This document shows, piece after piece, positions 54,820 through 64,000 of a stretch of DNA of 64,000 bases (positions are counted from its first letter, which is position 1; each line of letters opens with the position of its first letter). The translations under genes were made by a program, and so were the position numbers. Below the pieces are notes generated by a model. That model saw only the letters and a list, made by a program, of their open reading frames with translations. It had not been told where the DNA came from and made no database searches. The stretch covers positions 372,001 to 436,000 of the forward strand of contig CANMUP010000004.1 of the NCBI GenBank assembly GCA_947501105.1, given 5' to 3'. The DNA comes from an uncultured Flaviramulus sp. GTDB lineage: Bacteria > Bacteroidota > Bacteroidia > Flavobacteriales > Flavobacteriaceae.

Positions 54820-56156
54820 TATGTTTTTAAAGTAAACTTTAACTTAACATCTACTGGTTTTAAAGTAATTAAAGGGTTTATTTTAATAGTATTATTATCT
54901 GTAGAAATATTAAACTTTTTCACAATTGCATTTACTGCTAAAATCATTTCGTACATCGCAAAATTATTTCCAATACAAAGTCTTGGGCCGGCGCCAAAGG
55001 GCATGTAATATTGTAATATTTGCTTTCTGTTTTCTTCTAAAAAACGCTCAGGTTTAAAATCTTCAGAATCGTTCCAATAGTCTTTATTTCGATGCAGTTC
55101 GTAAATTGATGCTCCAACAATAGTTCCTTTTTTTAAGATGTAATTTTCAATTTTATCGTCTTCAATATTCACTCTATCGGTTATCCAAGCTGGTGGATAT
55201 AATCGCAAACTTTCTTCAACACAACATTTGGTATAATTTAATTGAGGTATGGTTTGTAAAGGTGTTAAGTTTTCTTTTTTTGCTTTGTTAATTTCGTCTT
55301 CAACCTTTATTAATTCCTTTTTATTTTGTGCTAAAAGTTTTAATGTAAATGTTAATGCATTGGCGGTAGTTTCATGGCCTGCAACAAACAAAATTAAAAT
55401 TTCGTCAATTAACTGCTCGTTACTCATAGTTGTTCCGCCTTCATATTTAGCGTGCAATAACATGTCTAGCAAATCGTCGTGAACTCCATCAGAACTTCGC
55501 CTTTGGTCAATAATAGTATTTATTATATCTCTACTTTCTTTTACTAATTTCATGTGGTAGCCAATATCACCTTTTAAAAAATACCATAGTTTCTTATATG
55601 GCATTCTCAATTCTTTTACAATAAACAATTGTAACTTTTCAATAATGAATTGCAAACGTTTTAACGTTTGTTTTTCAGCAGAAAAATTGAATAAAGATTT
55701 AGCAACTACTTCAAAAGCTAATTCATTCATTATAGAATATAAATCTACAAAATCACCCTCTTCAATTAAATTTACTTGTGTTTCAATAGCATTATCGATA
55801 ATTGAAACCAAGTTTTGAATTTTTTCTTTATGGAAAGCTGGCTGTATTAATCTGCGCTGTTTTAACCAATAATCACCATTTGAGGTTAGCAAGCCATAAC
55901 CAACATATTTTGATAAATATTTAGTTTGAATTTTTGACTTATGATAGGCTTTATGATTTTTTTGAAGTATGTGTTTAACAATGTTTATTTCTCGAGTTAG
56001 AACTATATGCCCGTAAAAAGGGGATTTAATAGCAAAAGTACCTCCAGCATTATTAAAGCATTTATTATGAAATGGAATAGGGTTGTTGGCTATGGAAGCC
56101 GACATTAATAAAAACTTGCGAAAAGGAATTTTATTTGGGTAGTTATATTTAGACAT
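54819..56156 (-). CDS. cytochrome P450
   Basis: The 445-residue P450 has the I-helix oxygen-binding motif [10 protein letters not shown] near residue 265, the K-helix ExxR in [10 protein letters not shown], and the heme-binding loop [10 protein letters not shown] with Cys394. It resembles the broad CYP4/CYP102-like bacterial branch. It has no fused reductase, so electron partners are elsewhere. It starts with TAATG overlap to the ruvB stop and ends in TAATG overlap with queG, so all three are translated from one message. The substrate is unknown. Confidence 0.92.
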   Translation of the reverse strand: MSKYNYPNKIPFRKFLLMSASIANNPIPFHNKCFNNAGGTFAIKSPFYGHIVLTREINIVKHILQKNHKAYHKSKIQTKYLSKYVGYGLLTSNGDYWLKQRRLIQPAFHKEKIQNLVSIIDNAIETQVNLIEEGDFVDLYSIMNELAFEVVAKSLFNFSAEKQTLKRLQFIIEKLQLFIVKELRMPYKKLWYFLKGDIGYHMKLVKESRDIINTIIDQRRSSDGVHDDLLDMLLHAKYEGGTTMSNEQLIDEILILFVAGHETTANALTFTLKLLAQNKKELIKVEDEINKAKKENLTPLQTIPQLNYTKCCVEESLRLYPPAWITDRVNIEDDKIENYILKKGTIVGASIYELHRNKDYWNDSEDFKPERFLEENRKQILQYYMPFGAGPRLCIGNNFAMYEMILAVNAIVKKFNISTDNNTIKINPLITLKPVDVKLKFTLKT

Positions 56157-57178
56157 TAGAATAGTCCGCCTTGAATTGACCCTTTAACTTTACCAAGATG
56201 CTTATATGCTTGTTCGGTTACTTCTCGACCACGAGGAGTTCGCATAATAAAACCCTGTTGTATCAAAAATGGTTCGTAAACCTCTTCAATCGTTTCTGGG
56301 CTTTCACTTACCGCAGTTGCAATAGTTGTAATACCTACTGGTCCACCTTTAAATTTATCGATGATAGTAGAAAGAATTTTATTATCCATTTCATCTAATC
56401 CATGTGCATCAACATGCAAAGCTTCCAAAGCATATTTTGCGATTTTTATGTCGATACTACCATTACTTTTAATTTGAGCAAAATCTCTAACACGACGTAA
56501 TAACGCATTAGCTATTCTTGGTGTACCTCGACTTCTACCCGCTATTTCAATAGCTGCTTCCATAGAGATTGGGACATCTAAAATAGTAGCACTACGCTGT
56601 ACAATGGTGGTAAGCAAATCAGTTTTGTAATATTGTAGTCTACTTTGTATTCCAAAACGTGCTCGCATAGGTGAGGTTAACAAACCTGAACGTGTTGTCG
56701 CTCCAATTAAGGTAAATGGATTAAGATTGATTTGAACCGTTCTTGCATTAGGTCCAGACTCAATCATAATATCTATTTTATAATCTTCCATTGCTGAGTA
56801 TAAATATTCTTCTACAATGGGGCTTAATCGATGAATTTCATCAATAAACAGTACATCTCTTTCTTCAAGATTTGTAAGCAATCCTGCTAAATCTCCTGGT
56901 TTGTCTAAAACGGGGCCTGAAGTTACTTTAATACCAACACTAAGTTCATTCGCTAAAATATGTGCAAGTGTTGTTTTTCCTAGCCCTGGTGGCCCATGAA
57001 ATAATGTATGGTCTAAAGCTTCGGTGCGTAAATTTGCAGCTTGAACAAAAATTTGAAGGTTTTCTAATACCTGATCCTGCCCTGTAAAATCATCAAAAGA
57101 TAAGGGTCTCAGCTTTTTTTCTACATCTAATTCTTCTGGAGAAAAATTTTCGTCTGTTGGATCAAGGTTTTCGTTCAT
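56156..57178 (-). CDS. ruvB: Holliday junction ATPase RuvB
   Basis: RuvB drives branch migration with RuvA. The 340-residue protein has Walker [10 protein letters not shown] at about residues 62-70, Walker B in [10 protein letters not shown], sensor [17 protein letters not shown], and the C-terminal winged helix with the PRGREVT motif. An in-frame TTG at 57187 is possible, but ATG at 57178 gives the typical MNENLDP start. The terminator at 57196 separates it from the OmpA gene. Confidence 0.96.
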   Translation of the reverse strand: MNENLDPTDENFSPEELDVEKKLRPLSFDDFTGQDQVLENLQIFVQAANLRTEALDHTLFHGPPGLGKTTLAHILANELSVGIKVTSGPVLDKPGDLAGLLTNLEERDVLFIDEIHRLSPIVEEYLYSAMEDYKIDIMIESGPNARTVQINLNPFTLIGATTRSGLLTSPMRARFGIQSRLQYYKTDLLTTIVQRSATILDVPISMEAAIEIAGRSRGTPRIANALLRRVRDFAQIKSNGSIDIKIAKYALEALHVDAHGLDEMDNKILSTIIDKFKGGPVGITTIATAVSESPETIEEVYEPFLIQQGFIMRTPRGREVTEQAYKHLGKVKGSIQGGLF

Positions 57179-57195
57179 CACAAACAAATATAACT

Positions 57196-57225
57196 AAAAA
57201 GCCTCTCTAAACAGAAAGGCTTTTT
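57196..57225 (-). terminator. intrinsic terminator between OmpA gene and ruvB
   Basis: AAAAAGCCT and TCT on one arm pair with AGA and AGGCTTTTT on the other, with one C-A mismatch and a four-base loop. On the minus strand the right arm ends in a T-run. It closes the adhesin-PorP-OmpA operon. Confidence 0.8.
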
Positions 57226-57245
57226 AATATTAATGTGATTTTATT

Positions 57246-59132
57246 TTAATTCAGAATTGTAAATTCACAACGTCTGTTTATATCATACTCTTCATCATCA
57301 CAAATACCTTCTTTAACACATTCGTTAAGTGGTTGCATTTCGCCGTATCCAATACTTTTTAATCGCGCTCTTTCTATCCCTTGACTAACTAAATACTCTA
57401 AGGTTGAAGTTGCCCTATGTTTAGATAAATCTAAATTATACTGATCTGGACCTCGTGCATCGGTATGTGCAGATACTTCTACTTCCATTGATGGATATTT
57501 TTTCATTAAATCTACCAATACTTGTAAAGTTACAGCTGCATCTTCTCGAATATTAGATTTATCAAAATCGAAATAAATCTTATCTAACTTCACTTGCACA
57601 TCTCCTTTTTCGTTTTCTTTTACACGTTCTTCAGCATCAGCAAAAGACTCTAAAGACAAATAGATATTATGCTGTATTTTCCCTTTACTATCAGTTGAAA
57701 ACTCAACGTCTTGAGGAATATAAGCTTTTCTGGTTCCTCTAACTTTATATTTTTTATTTGGTTCAATTTTGAAAATATAATGTGCATCATCTCCAACAAT
57801 AGTATCTTGAATTACGGTATCTGACTCGTCAAATAAAGTCACTAAAGATCCCGCTAATAATTCTTTACTATTTAAATCTTGAACTATCCCTTCTACTTGA
57901 TATTTTGTTAAAGGGTTTTCTTCTCTACCAAAACCAAATAATCTGTCATAACCCGTTCGATTTGAAGATACATAACCTTTGTTATCTTTTTCTCTAACCA
58001 CATAAGCAAAATCATCTAAATTACTATTTATTGAGCTACCCAAGTTTACAGGCTTATCAAAATTATTGTTTACTCTATTACTTCTAAACACATCTAAGCC
58101 TCCGTAACCTTGATGACCTATTGACGAAAAATATAATACATTAAATTCGCTAATAAATGGGAACTGTTCTCTGTGCTTTGTGTTAATTGTCGACCCCAAG
58201 TTTTCAGGCTCTCCATAAGTTCCATCATCATTAATAGTTACTTTATATATATCAAAACTTCCAATAGTTCCTGGCATATCGCTAGCAAAATATAATGTTT
58301 TCTCATCTTTACTTAATGCCGGATGCTCTGTACTATAAGCATTTGATGTGAATGGTAATGCAGTAACATTTGTCCAATTTCCATCTACCAATTCAGCTTT
58401 ATAAATTTTAATATGAGCAATTCTTTGTTCGTCTGTTTTTTTACGAGTTGTATTTGTTCTATTAAAATATATAGTCTTACCATCTTTTGTAAATATGGCA
58501 TTACTTTCATGCGAGCTTGTATTAATAGCATCAGAAAAGGGTACAATGTCTTCTAAAACATTATCATTAGTTAACGTTGCACTATACAAATCTAGATACG
58601 GTAAATTATTCCACGAATACGATGGGTTTTCACTATTTCTTGCCGAAGCAAAAGCTACTTTGTTTTCACCATAAAACGATAATCCAAAATCACTGCTAGA
58701 GTTTTGGTTTTCAATTTGCTTTAATTTAAATGTATGCGGTGTTGTTTTATCTGTGTTTTCAATAAATGTATTGGTGTTTACTGACTTGTTATAATATCTA
58801 CTTAAATGTTTATCTGCTTCTTTATAATCTTTAACACCTTTTAAAGCTTGCGCATATCTAAAATGATATTCAATATCAATAGAGTCGCCGTACTCTACAA
58901 ACAATTCTCTATAAGTTTTAATTGCTTTTTGAAGACTTGTATTATAGTAATAACTATCTGCCAAATTTTGAAGCACTTCTTGATTGCGTTCTTTAGTTTC
59001 ATAAATTTCGGCGGCGTCCTTATAAGCCCTTATTTCAAAAAGCTTATTTACACGTTTTAAATTTTTCTTTTGTGCAAATCCCATTCCACTAACTAATAAA
59101 AGGCTTGCAAGTATGTATATCTGTTTTTTCAT
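57246..59132 (-). CDS. OmpA-family protein with TPR, WD40-like and carboxypeptidase-regulatory regions
   Basis: The 628-residue protein starts with a signal peptide (cleavage near GFAQ). TPR-like helices follow (residues ~25-140), then PD40 beta-propeller repeats (STEHPALSKDEKTLYFASDMPG and related), then a regulatory beta domain near residue 430 and a C-terminal OmpA domain (KIYFDFDKSNIREDAA, VSAHTDARGPDQYNLDLSKHRA) that anchors to peptidoglycan. It lies 21 bases after PorP/SprF in the same run. The ATG at 59132 is chosen over TTG at 59141. Confidence 0.9.
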   Translation of the reverse strand: MKKQIYILASLLLVSGMGFAQKKNLKRVNKLFEIRAYKDAAEIYETKERNQEVLQNLADSYYYNTSLQKAIKTYRELFVEYGDSIDIEYHFRYAQALKGVKDYKEADKHLSRYYNKSVNTNTFIENTDKTTPHTFKLKQIENQNSSSDFGLSFYGENKVAFASARNSENPSYSWNNLPYLDLYSATLTNDNVLEDIVPFSDAINTSSHESNAIFTKDGKTIYFNRTNTTRKKTDEQRIAHIKIYKAELVDGNWTNVTALPFTSNAYSTEHPALSKDEKTLYFASDMPGTIGSFDIYKVTINDDGTYGEPENLGSTINTKHREQFPFISEFNVLYFSSIGHQGYGGLDVFRSNRVNNNFDKPVNLGSSINSNLDDFAYVVREKDNKGYVSSNRTGYDRLFGFGREENPLTKYQVEGIVQDLNSKELLAGSLVTLFDESDTVIQDTIVGDDAHYIFKIEPNKKYKVRGTRKAYIPQDVEFSTDSKGKIQHNIYLSLESFADAEERVKENEKGDVQVKLDKIYFDFDKSNIREDAAVTLQVLVDLMKKYPSMEVEVSAHTDARGPDQYNLDLSKHRATSTLEYLVSQGIERARLKSIGYGEMQPLNECVKEGICDDEEYDINRRCEFTILN

Positions 59133-59152
59133 GTTTTCCAATTATTAAATAT

Positions 59153-60109
59153 TTAGAAGAATCTTGGTGAGCGATCGTATCCGTTTTTAAACCCGAATAA
59201 ATCGACATTGAACAAAATGAATATTTCGTGAGAGCCAGAATTAAAGTTTCCTAAGTTGCTTGTTGTATAATCGTAAGCATAACCTATTTTTAAATCTGGT
59301 GTTATTCTAAAGTTTACCAAAGCACTTACAGCATCTCCTAATCGATAGCCTAAGCCTGCTTCGAGTTTTTCATTTACAAGCACATTGGCTGTAATATCCA
59401 TAGCCATAGGCGACCCTTTTACAGCTTTAGCCATAAACGCTGGTTTAAACTTAAGGTTTGAATTAATGTCAAAAACATATCCGCCTGTAAAAAAGAAATG
59501 AATATCCTGAACTCCAGTTGCCTTTATTCCATTTTCGTTTTCAATATGATTAGACGTTAGCATATTAGGTGCTGATAACCCAAGGTAATAGTTATTAGAG
59601 AAAAAGAATGCTCCAATTCCTATATTGGGGAATGCTTTACTGATATTTTCGTTGAATGCAACATCTGTACTTACATTACCCGATTGTAATACAAAATCAT
59701 CAAAGATGGCATCAAAAAAAGTAAACCCAGCTTTAACTCCAAATGAGATTTTGCTTTCAGTTCCAACGGGTAGTACATAGGCAAAATCTGCAAATACATT
59801 GTTCTCATTTACAATATCACCAATATTATCATTAGTAAAAGAAAGGCCTATCTCAATTTTATCATTTATTGGCGTATGCGCAAAGAAACTACCTGTTTTT
59901 GGTGCCCCTTCAAAGCCAACCCATTGTGTTCTATAAAAACCACCTAGGTTTAATATCCCTTCTTCAGCAGTTGCATAAGCGGGGTTTATTACACTCATAT
60001 TATACATATACTGTGTAAATTGTGGGTCTTGTTGTGCGAAACTTTGAAAAGACAGTAATGTTATACTTAACAAAGCAGCTATTTTATAATATATATTTAA
60101 TTTTTTCAT
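59153..60109 (-). CDS. PorP/SprF family type IX secretion membrane protein
   Basis: The 318-residue outer-membrane protein has a signal peptide (cleavage near FAQ) and the signature QDPQFTQYMYNMSVINPAYA, followed by barrel strands and the ending HEIFILFNVDLFGFK. The family contains SprF, required for secretion of type B adhesins. It sits 26 bases downstream of the repeat protein and upstream of the OmpA-like gene, so all three form one unit. Confidence 0.94.
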   Translation of the reverse strand: MKKLNIYYKIAALLSITLLSFQSFAQQDPQFTQYMYNMSVINPAYATAEEGILNLGGFYRTQWVGFEGAPKTGSFFAHTPINDKIEIGLSFTNDNIGDIVNENNVFADFAYVLPVGTESKISFGVKAGFTFFDAIFDDFVLQSGNVSTDVAFNENISKAFPNIGIGAFFFSNNYYLGLSAPNMLTSNHIENENGIKATGVQDIHFFFTGGYVFDINSNLKFKPAFMAKAVKGSPMAMDITANVLVNEKLEAGLGYRLGDAVSALVNFRITPDLKIGYAYDYTTSNLGNFNSGSHEIFILFNVDLFGFKNGYDRSPRFF

Positions 60110-60135
60110 GATTCTAAATTTTGCTTATCTATAAA

Positions 60136-63100
60136 TTATCTGCTTAAGTATAAGCGTCCTTCTTCTGGTTTATTTACACCGTCGTTAAAATTGAAAATGT
60201 AGAAATATACACCAACTGGCAAATCGCCATTTCCTAGTGTTCCTGATTGATTAGATTTTCCATTAAACCTTGGTGTGTTAGCATTTCCTTTATAAACCAT
60301 GCTTCCATATCTATTATAAATTTCTATTTCAAAATTTGGATATAATATTTCTAAATTATCAATGTCAAATGTGTCGTTAACACCATCATCATTTGGAGAG
60401 AATCCGTCTGGGATTACCAATTTACCACATGCCGTTAAGTCTGAGGTTACTGCTAAACGCACACTACTTTCACAACCTGTTGCTACATCAACTAAAGCCA
60501 CATAGTATGTTACACCATTATTTAATGTTGAACTACTAGATATAGCAGAACCTCCAATTGCAAGGTCGTACCAAACCACATTAAATTGAGCTGAATTCGA
60601 CTCATTAATATTTGATGTTAATTCCGCTATTGTTGGACCATCATTAATACATAGTTCTAGGTTAGAATTAATTAATGTTGGTGTTGGTGCATCATTTATA
60701 GAAACTGTAATTGCTGAAGTACTTGTTGAAGACTCGCAACCAGAGCTATTGGTTTGATTTGCATAATAATCTTCACCATCAACTAAGGTGTCTGTAGCAT
60801 TTGCTACAGTTGTTAAAGCTACATCTTCATACCAAATTATTGTACCCGTTACCGTTAAAGCACTATCTAAGTCTGAAACTGTAGGGTTATCTATTAAACA
60901 AAATGCAGGATTAGGGTCAACCACTGTTGGGGCAGAACTGTCATTAACAGTTACTGTTATTTGAGCACTCGAATCTACTGTACAAAAACCAGTAGCAAGA
61001 ACGGTATACGTATAAACACCTGATGTATCTACACTAGGGTCAAAATCAGCTGTTCCACTTGTTAAAGCTGGTGACCATGTTCCTCCACTTTGAGCTCCAG
61101 AGCCTAATAGTGGGAATAAATCTGTAACTCCATCGATAACACATATTGATACTGAATCATCAGCTCCTGCATACGGAGCTTGTGTTATAGAAACCACAAC
61201 CTCACTTGTTGATGTTCCACAAGCATTAGTTAATGTATAAGTGTATGTTCCTTGAACATCAACTAATGGATCAAAAACACCTGTTCCACTTGTTAACGCT
61301 GGCGACCATGTTCCTCCTGTATCTGGGCTTCCTCCTAAACGAGTAAATAAATCTGTTGTTCCATTATTACTACAGTCATCTAAAGCCCCATCCGTTCCTG
61401 CATCTAAAGGTGTATCAATTCTCACTGTTATAGTAGTGCTCGCATCAATACATGGTGAAGTAGCTGCTACAAAATATGTGAATTGGTAATTTCCAGCTGC
61501 AAGTCCTGTTGCATCAAAAATGTTTCCTGTTAATGCTCCTGTTCCGTCTGTATCTTGCCAAATTCCTCCAGCATCTTGAGAACCATCTAGACCAGTATTT
61601 AAGTCTATATTATTATCATTATTACAAGCAAAAATTCCAGTTGCACTAGGATTGCCAGGGTTTGGTGATTGATATATTTCTGCAATAACTTCAAATCTAA
61701 CCGAAGATTCACAATTAGTTGTAGCATCTGTTTGAGTCGCATAATATGTTTCTCCATCAACTAAATTTGTTGTTCCTATCAAAGGAGTGCCTCCTACAGA
61801 TTCATCATACCATTGTATGTTATTTCCTGTAGCAACTAAGCCTGAAACTGTAGCTGTATCGCAAAATTCTTGCGGAGTTATTGCCGTTGGTGATGCTGTA
61901 TCATTAATTGTTATACTTACTGTTACATCTACATCATCACAAGAACCAATTGCATTTACATCATAAGTAAAATTATAAGTTCCTGCTCCCAATCCATCAA
62001 TAGTTACTGTATTTCCGGTTAGCATACCTGACGATGAGTCGTCATTCCAAACTCCTAATTGATCTTCTCCTTCTAATAAATCAAATAAATTTACCGATTG
62101 TGCTACAGTAATTTCCGCAATGCAAAATTCAGGAAAGCTAGTAACTGGTGTTCCTGATTCTGGAGCTGGCACAATGGTTAAAGTTACGGTTGTACTATTG
62201 GTACATGAATTAGCATCTGTAATACTATACGTAAAATTATAAACCCCTATACCTAATAGAGAAAGGTTTATCTCATTAGCAGTAACCAAAGTTCCTGTGC
62301 TATCATCATCAGACCATGTGCCTCCTGCATCAAAAGGTCCACTTAATATTGAAAATAAATCAAAAGCTGTATTTGTTAAAGCTGGATCATTCTCACAAAA
62401 AGGCAGTGGGTTATTTGCTGTTCCTGTATTTGGTAATGGGTTAATTATTACATCAACTGTAACCAATACATCATCACAAGACCCAATAACATCTACATCA
62501 TAAGTAAAGCTATAAGTACCATTTGTTAATCCAGACAAGTCTACAGGGTTTGCAGTTGTTGATCCTAAATTATCTGTTCCTACAAACCAAGTTCCTGTTT
62601 GATCTTCATTATCTAATAAATCAAACAAATCAAAAGAAGATGGAGCTGAACCTTCACAAAAAGGAGCTGAACCATTTACTGTTCCAGATTCGGGAGCATC
62701 TACAATAGTTATTGTTACTAATGCATCATCTGTACAACCATTAGCTGCTGTAACGCTATATGTAAAATCATAAGAACCTATAGTTAGTAATGTTAAATCT
62801 ACATCACTTACGCTTAAGGCTCCTGTTGAATTATCATCAGACCAAGTTCCTCCTGCATCATTTCCAGAAAGTTGACCAAATAAATCAAATGGAGAATTAG
62901 CAACTAAATCATTTTCACAAAATGGTAATGGATTAGTTGGCGTTCCAGCTTCTGGATCTTGTAATACTTCTACTTGTACTGTAGTTGATTCTTCTGGACA
63001 AGGGTTTGGTGATATATTCTGTGTATATGTGAAATTATATATCCCAGGTGCTAAACCTGTTAAATCAATTGGAGAGTTAACTAATGGGTCCGTACTTAAT

Positions 63101-64000
63101 GTCCCCTGTGTCCACTGTCCGTTAGGATCTTCATTCTCTAATAGTGTGAACAAATCAAAAGCAGAAGGTAAATCTACTTCACAAATTGGTGTGCCAGGAA
63201 CTGCTGTTCCTGATGTAAATGTTTCATATATTGTGATTGTTACTGTGGCTGTTTGATCTGGGCAAAACCCTGCATCTGTAACAGTATATGTGAAAATATA
63301 ATCTCCTGGTGTAGTTAATGTTGAAATATTTACTGTTCCTAAATTACCATTAGATGTTGTAAGTGGTCCAGACCAAGTTCCTGTACTCTCTGGTGTGCCA
63401 TTCAAATAATCAAATAAATCAAAATCTGAGGAAGGAATATTGTTACTACAAAACTCTCTAATTCCTGGTGTTCCAGGATCAACTGGATCATCTATATTAA
63501 CTATAATCGCAACTGGATTACTAACACAAAACACATCATCTACTTGAACATAATAAGTATTTCCATCTATTAAAGATGTTGAAAAGGGTAATGCAGGTAA
63601 GATAGGATCACCAGATCCGTCTAAGTTTGTATACCAATTAAAATTAGTAGCAGCTGTACCTGGATTTAAATCACCAACAGTAGGGTTTGAATCTACACAA
63701 AAGTCTTGTGGAGTTGGAGGTGTCGGGTCTAAAGGAGCAGTAAAAACTCCTACTTGACCAATTTCTTGCTGGCTTTCACATCCGCCATTATCTACGAATA
63801 CTATATAATAGTTTGATGCCCCAGTGGGGATTACATCAGTTGGACTAGCCAAATTTGTTAAATTAAAATCGTTATAAACTTGTACTGATCCTCCAGATGG
63901 AATGCTAGATTGTAAAACATCATCTATATAATCTTGTATTGTCGCATTATCATTTGAACAATAAATACGATCTAAAACTTGACCAGAGGCATCAACTTGA
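60136..64000 (-). CDS. type B T9SS secreted repeat protein, N-terminus outside window
   Basis: The frame is open across the right edge with no start, so this is the C-terminal part (at least 1288 residues) of a larger adhesin-like protein. It contains about twelve ~80-90-residue repeats, beginning with motifs such as PFCEN, with internal FDLFDLL and GTWSDDDSTG, and closing with YNFTYSVTDA. Later units are of an Ig-like WY/YYA type. The last ~95 residues are a type B sorting domain (IPDGFSPNDDGVNDTF, then EIYNRYGSMVYKGN). The next gene is its PorP/SprF partner. Confidence 0.9.
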   Translation of the reverse strand, partial: QVDASGQVLDRIYCSNDNATIQDYIDDVLQSSIPSGGSVQVYNDFNLTNLASPTDVIPTGASNYYIVFVDNGGCESQQEIGQVGVFTAPLDPTPPTPQDFCVDSNPTVGDLNPGTAATNFNWYTNLDGSGDPILPALPFSTSLIDGNTYYVQVDDVFCVSNPVAIIVNIDDPVDPGTPGIREFCSNNIPSSDFDLFDYLNGTPESTGTWSGPLTTSNGNLGTVNISTLTTPGDYIFTYTVTDAGFCPDQTATVTITIYETFTSGTAVPGTPICEVDLPSAFDLFTLLENEDPNGQWTQGTLSTDPLVNSPIDLTGLAPGIYNFTYTQNISPNPCPEESTTVQVEVLQDPEAGTPTNPLPFCENDLVANSPFDLFGQLSGNDAGGTWSDDNSTGALSVSDVDLTLLTIGSYDFTYSVTAANGCTDDALVTITIVDAPESGTVNGSAPFCEGSAPSSFDLFDLLDNEDQTGTWFVGTDNLGSTTANPVDLSGLTNGTYSFTYDVDVIGSCDDVLVTVDVIINPLPNTGTANNPLPFCENDPALTNTAFDLFSILSGPFDAGGTWSDDDSTGTLVTANEINLSLLGIGVYNFTYSITDANSCTNSTTVTLTIVPAPESGTPVTSFPEFCIAEITVAQSVNLFDLLEGEDQLGVWNDDSSSGMLTGNTVTIDGLGAGTYNFTYDVNAIGSCDDVDVTVSITINDTASPTAITPQEFCDTATVSGLVATGNNIQWYDESVGGTPLIGTTNLVDGETYYATQTDATTNCESSVRFEVIAEIYQSPNPGNPSATGIFACNNDNNIDLNTGLDGSQDAGGIWQDTDGTGALTGNIFDATGLAAGNYQFTYFVAATSPCIDASTTITVRIDTPLDAGTDGALDDCSNNGTTDLFTRLGGSPDTGGTWSPALTSGTGVFDPLVDVQGTYTYTLTNACGTSTSEVVVSITQAPYAGADDSVSICVIDGVTDLFPLLGSGAQSGGTWSPALTSGTADFDPSVDTSGVYTYTVLATGFCTVDSSAQITVTVNDSSAPTVVDPNPAFCLIDNPTVSDLDSALTVTGTIIWYEDVALTTVANATDTLVDGEDYYANQTNSSGCESSTSTSAITVSINDAPTPTLINSNLELCINDGPTIAELTSNINESNSAQFNVVWYDLAIGGSAISSSSTLNNGVTYYVALVDVATGCESSVRLAVTSDLTACGKLVIPDGFSPNDDGVNDTFDIDNLEILYPNFEIEIYNRYGSMVYKGNANTPRFNGKSNQSGTLGNGDLPVGVYFYIFNFNDGVNKPEEGRLYLSR

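Noticed and set aside
1-64000. CRISPR array, tRNA, rRNA, transposase or prophage
   Set aside because: No spaced direct repeats of CRISPR length, no cloverleaf sequence in any gap, and no transposase, integrase or phage gene was seen on either strand.

Overview
The window is a stretch of a low-GC Flavobacteriaceae (Bacteroidota) chromosome, probably from a marine gliding member. The evidence is the type IX secretion/gliding genes (sprA, remB, two PorP/SprF genes, two type B sorting-domain giants), Bacteroidota-type promoters (TTTG-N19-TAnnTTTG), A/T-rich codon use, almost no Shine-Dalgarno sequences, and family content such as DUF6089 and the Bacteroidota cytochrome-oxidase accessory cluster. 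The genus cannot be fixed by eye. No rRNA, tRNA, CRISPR array, insertion sequence or prophage was seen. Nearly every base is in a recognisable gene, and no gene-free stretch exceeds about 300 bases.

Layout. 1-9.5 kb: a truncated alpha/beta hydrolase and pdxJ on the minus strand, then a plus-strand run for cofactor and envelope assembly: CBS protein, NAD kinase, DUF6089, undecaprenyl-diphosphate synthase, BamA, two OmpH/Skp chaperones and glutamate racemase. 9.5-16 kb: gamma-carbonic-anhydrase-like protein, then a LytS-like TPR sensor kinase, a DUF4349 membrane protein and a LytTR regulator on the minus strand, diverging from a SIMPL protein and a VWA lipoprotein. 16-21 kb: PorP/SprF and a 1319-residue type B secreted protein. 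21-26 kb: Nfu, dodecin, a thioredoxin-domain lipoprotein, DUF1304 and MscS. 25.8-32 kb: a MacAB/TolC-like efflux operon ending in tsaB. 32-37.7 kb: cytochrome-oxidase subunits and assembly factors. 37.8-43.6 kb: MBL-fold lipoprotein, remB, two TonB proteins, VanZ and gcvH. 43.7-57 kb: sprA, ruvA, malic enzyme, queG, P450 and ruvB. 57-64 kb: OmpA-like protein, PorP/SprF and a type B repeat protein that runs off the right edge.

How it fits together. Much of the window serves the cell envelope: making peptidoglycan precursors, inserting outer-membrane proteins, exporting surface proteins through the SprA translocon, anchoring them with PorP/SprF partners, and energising the outer membrane with TonB. 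The rest is respiration (aa3/cbb3-type oxidase accessory genes and heme O synthesis), central metabolism and DNA repair.

The least-explained signals are noncoding. (1) An ~82-bp conserved element occurs twice, in opposite orientations, each time between convergent genes. (2) Three direct repeats with an exact 21-bp period lie between the LytS-like kinase operon and the SIMPL-VWA pair; this spacing fits LytTR-type regulators and suggests these five genes form one envelope-responsive system. At protein level, RemB carries an N-terminal TonB-C-like domain matching the two neighbouring TonB proteins, and a cysteine-less SCO-like protein sits beside a normal SCO copper chaperone.
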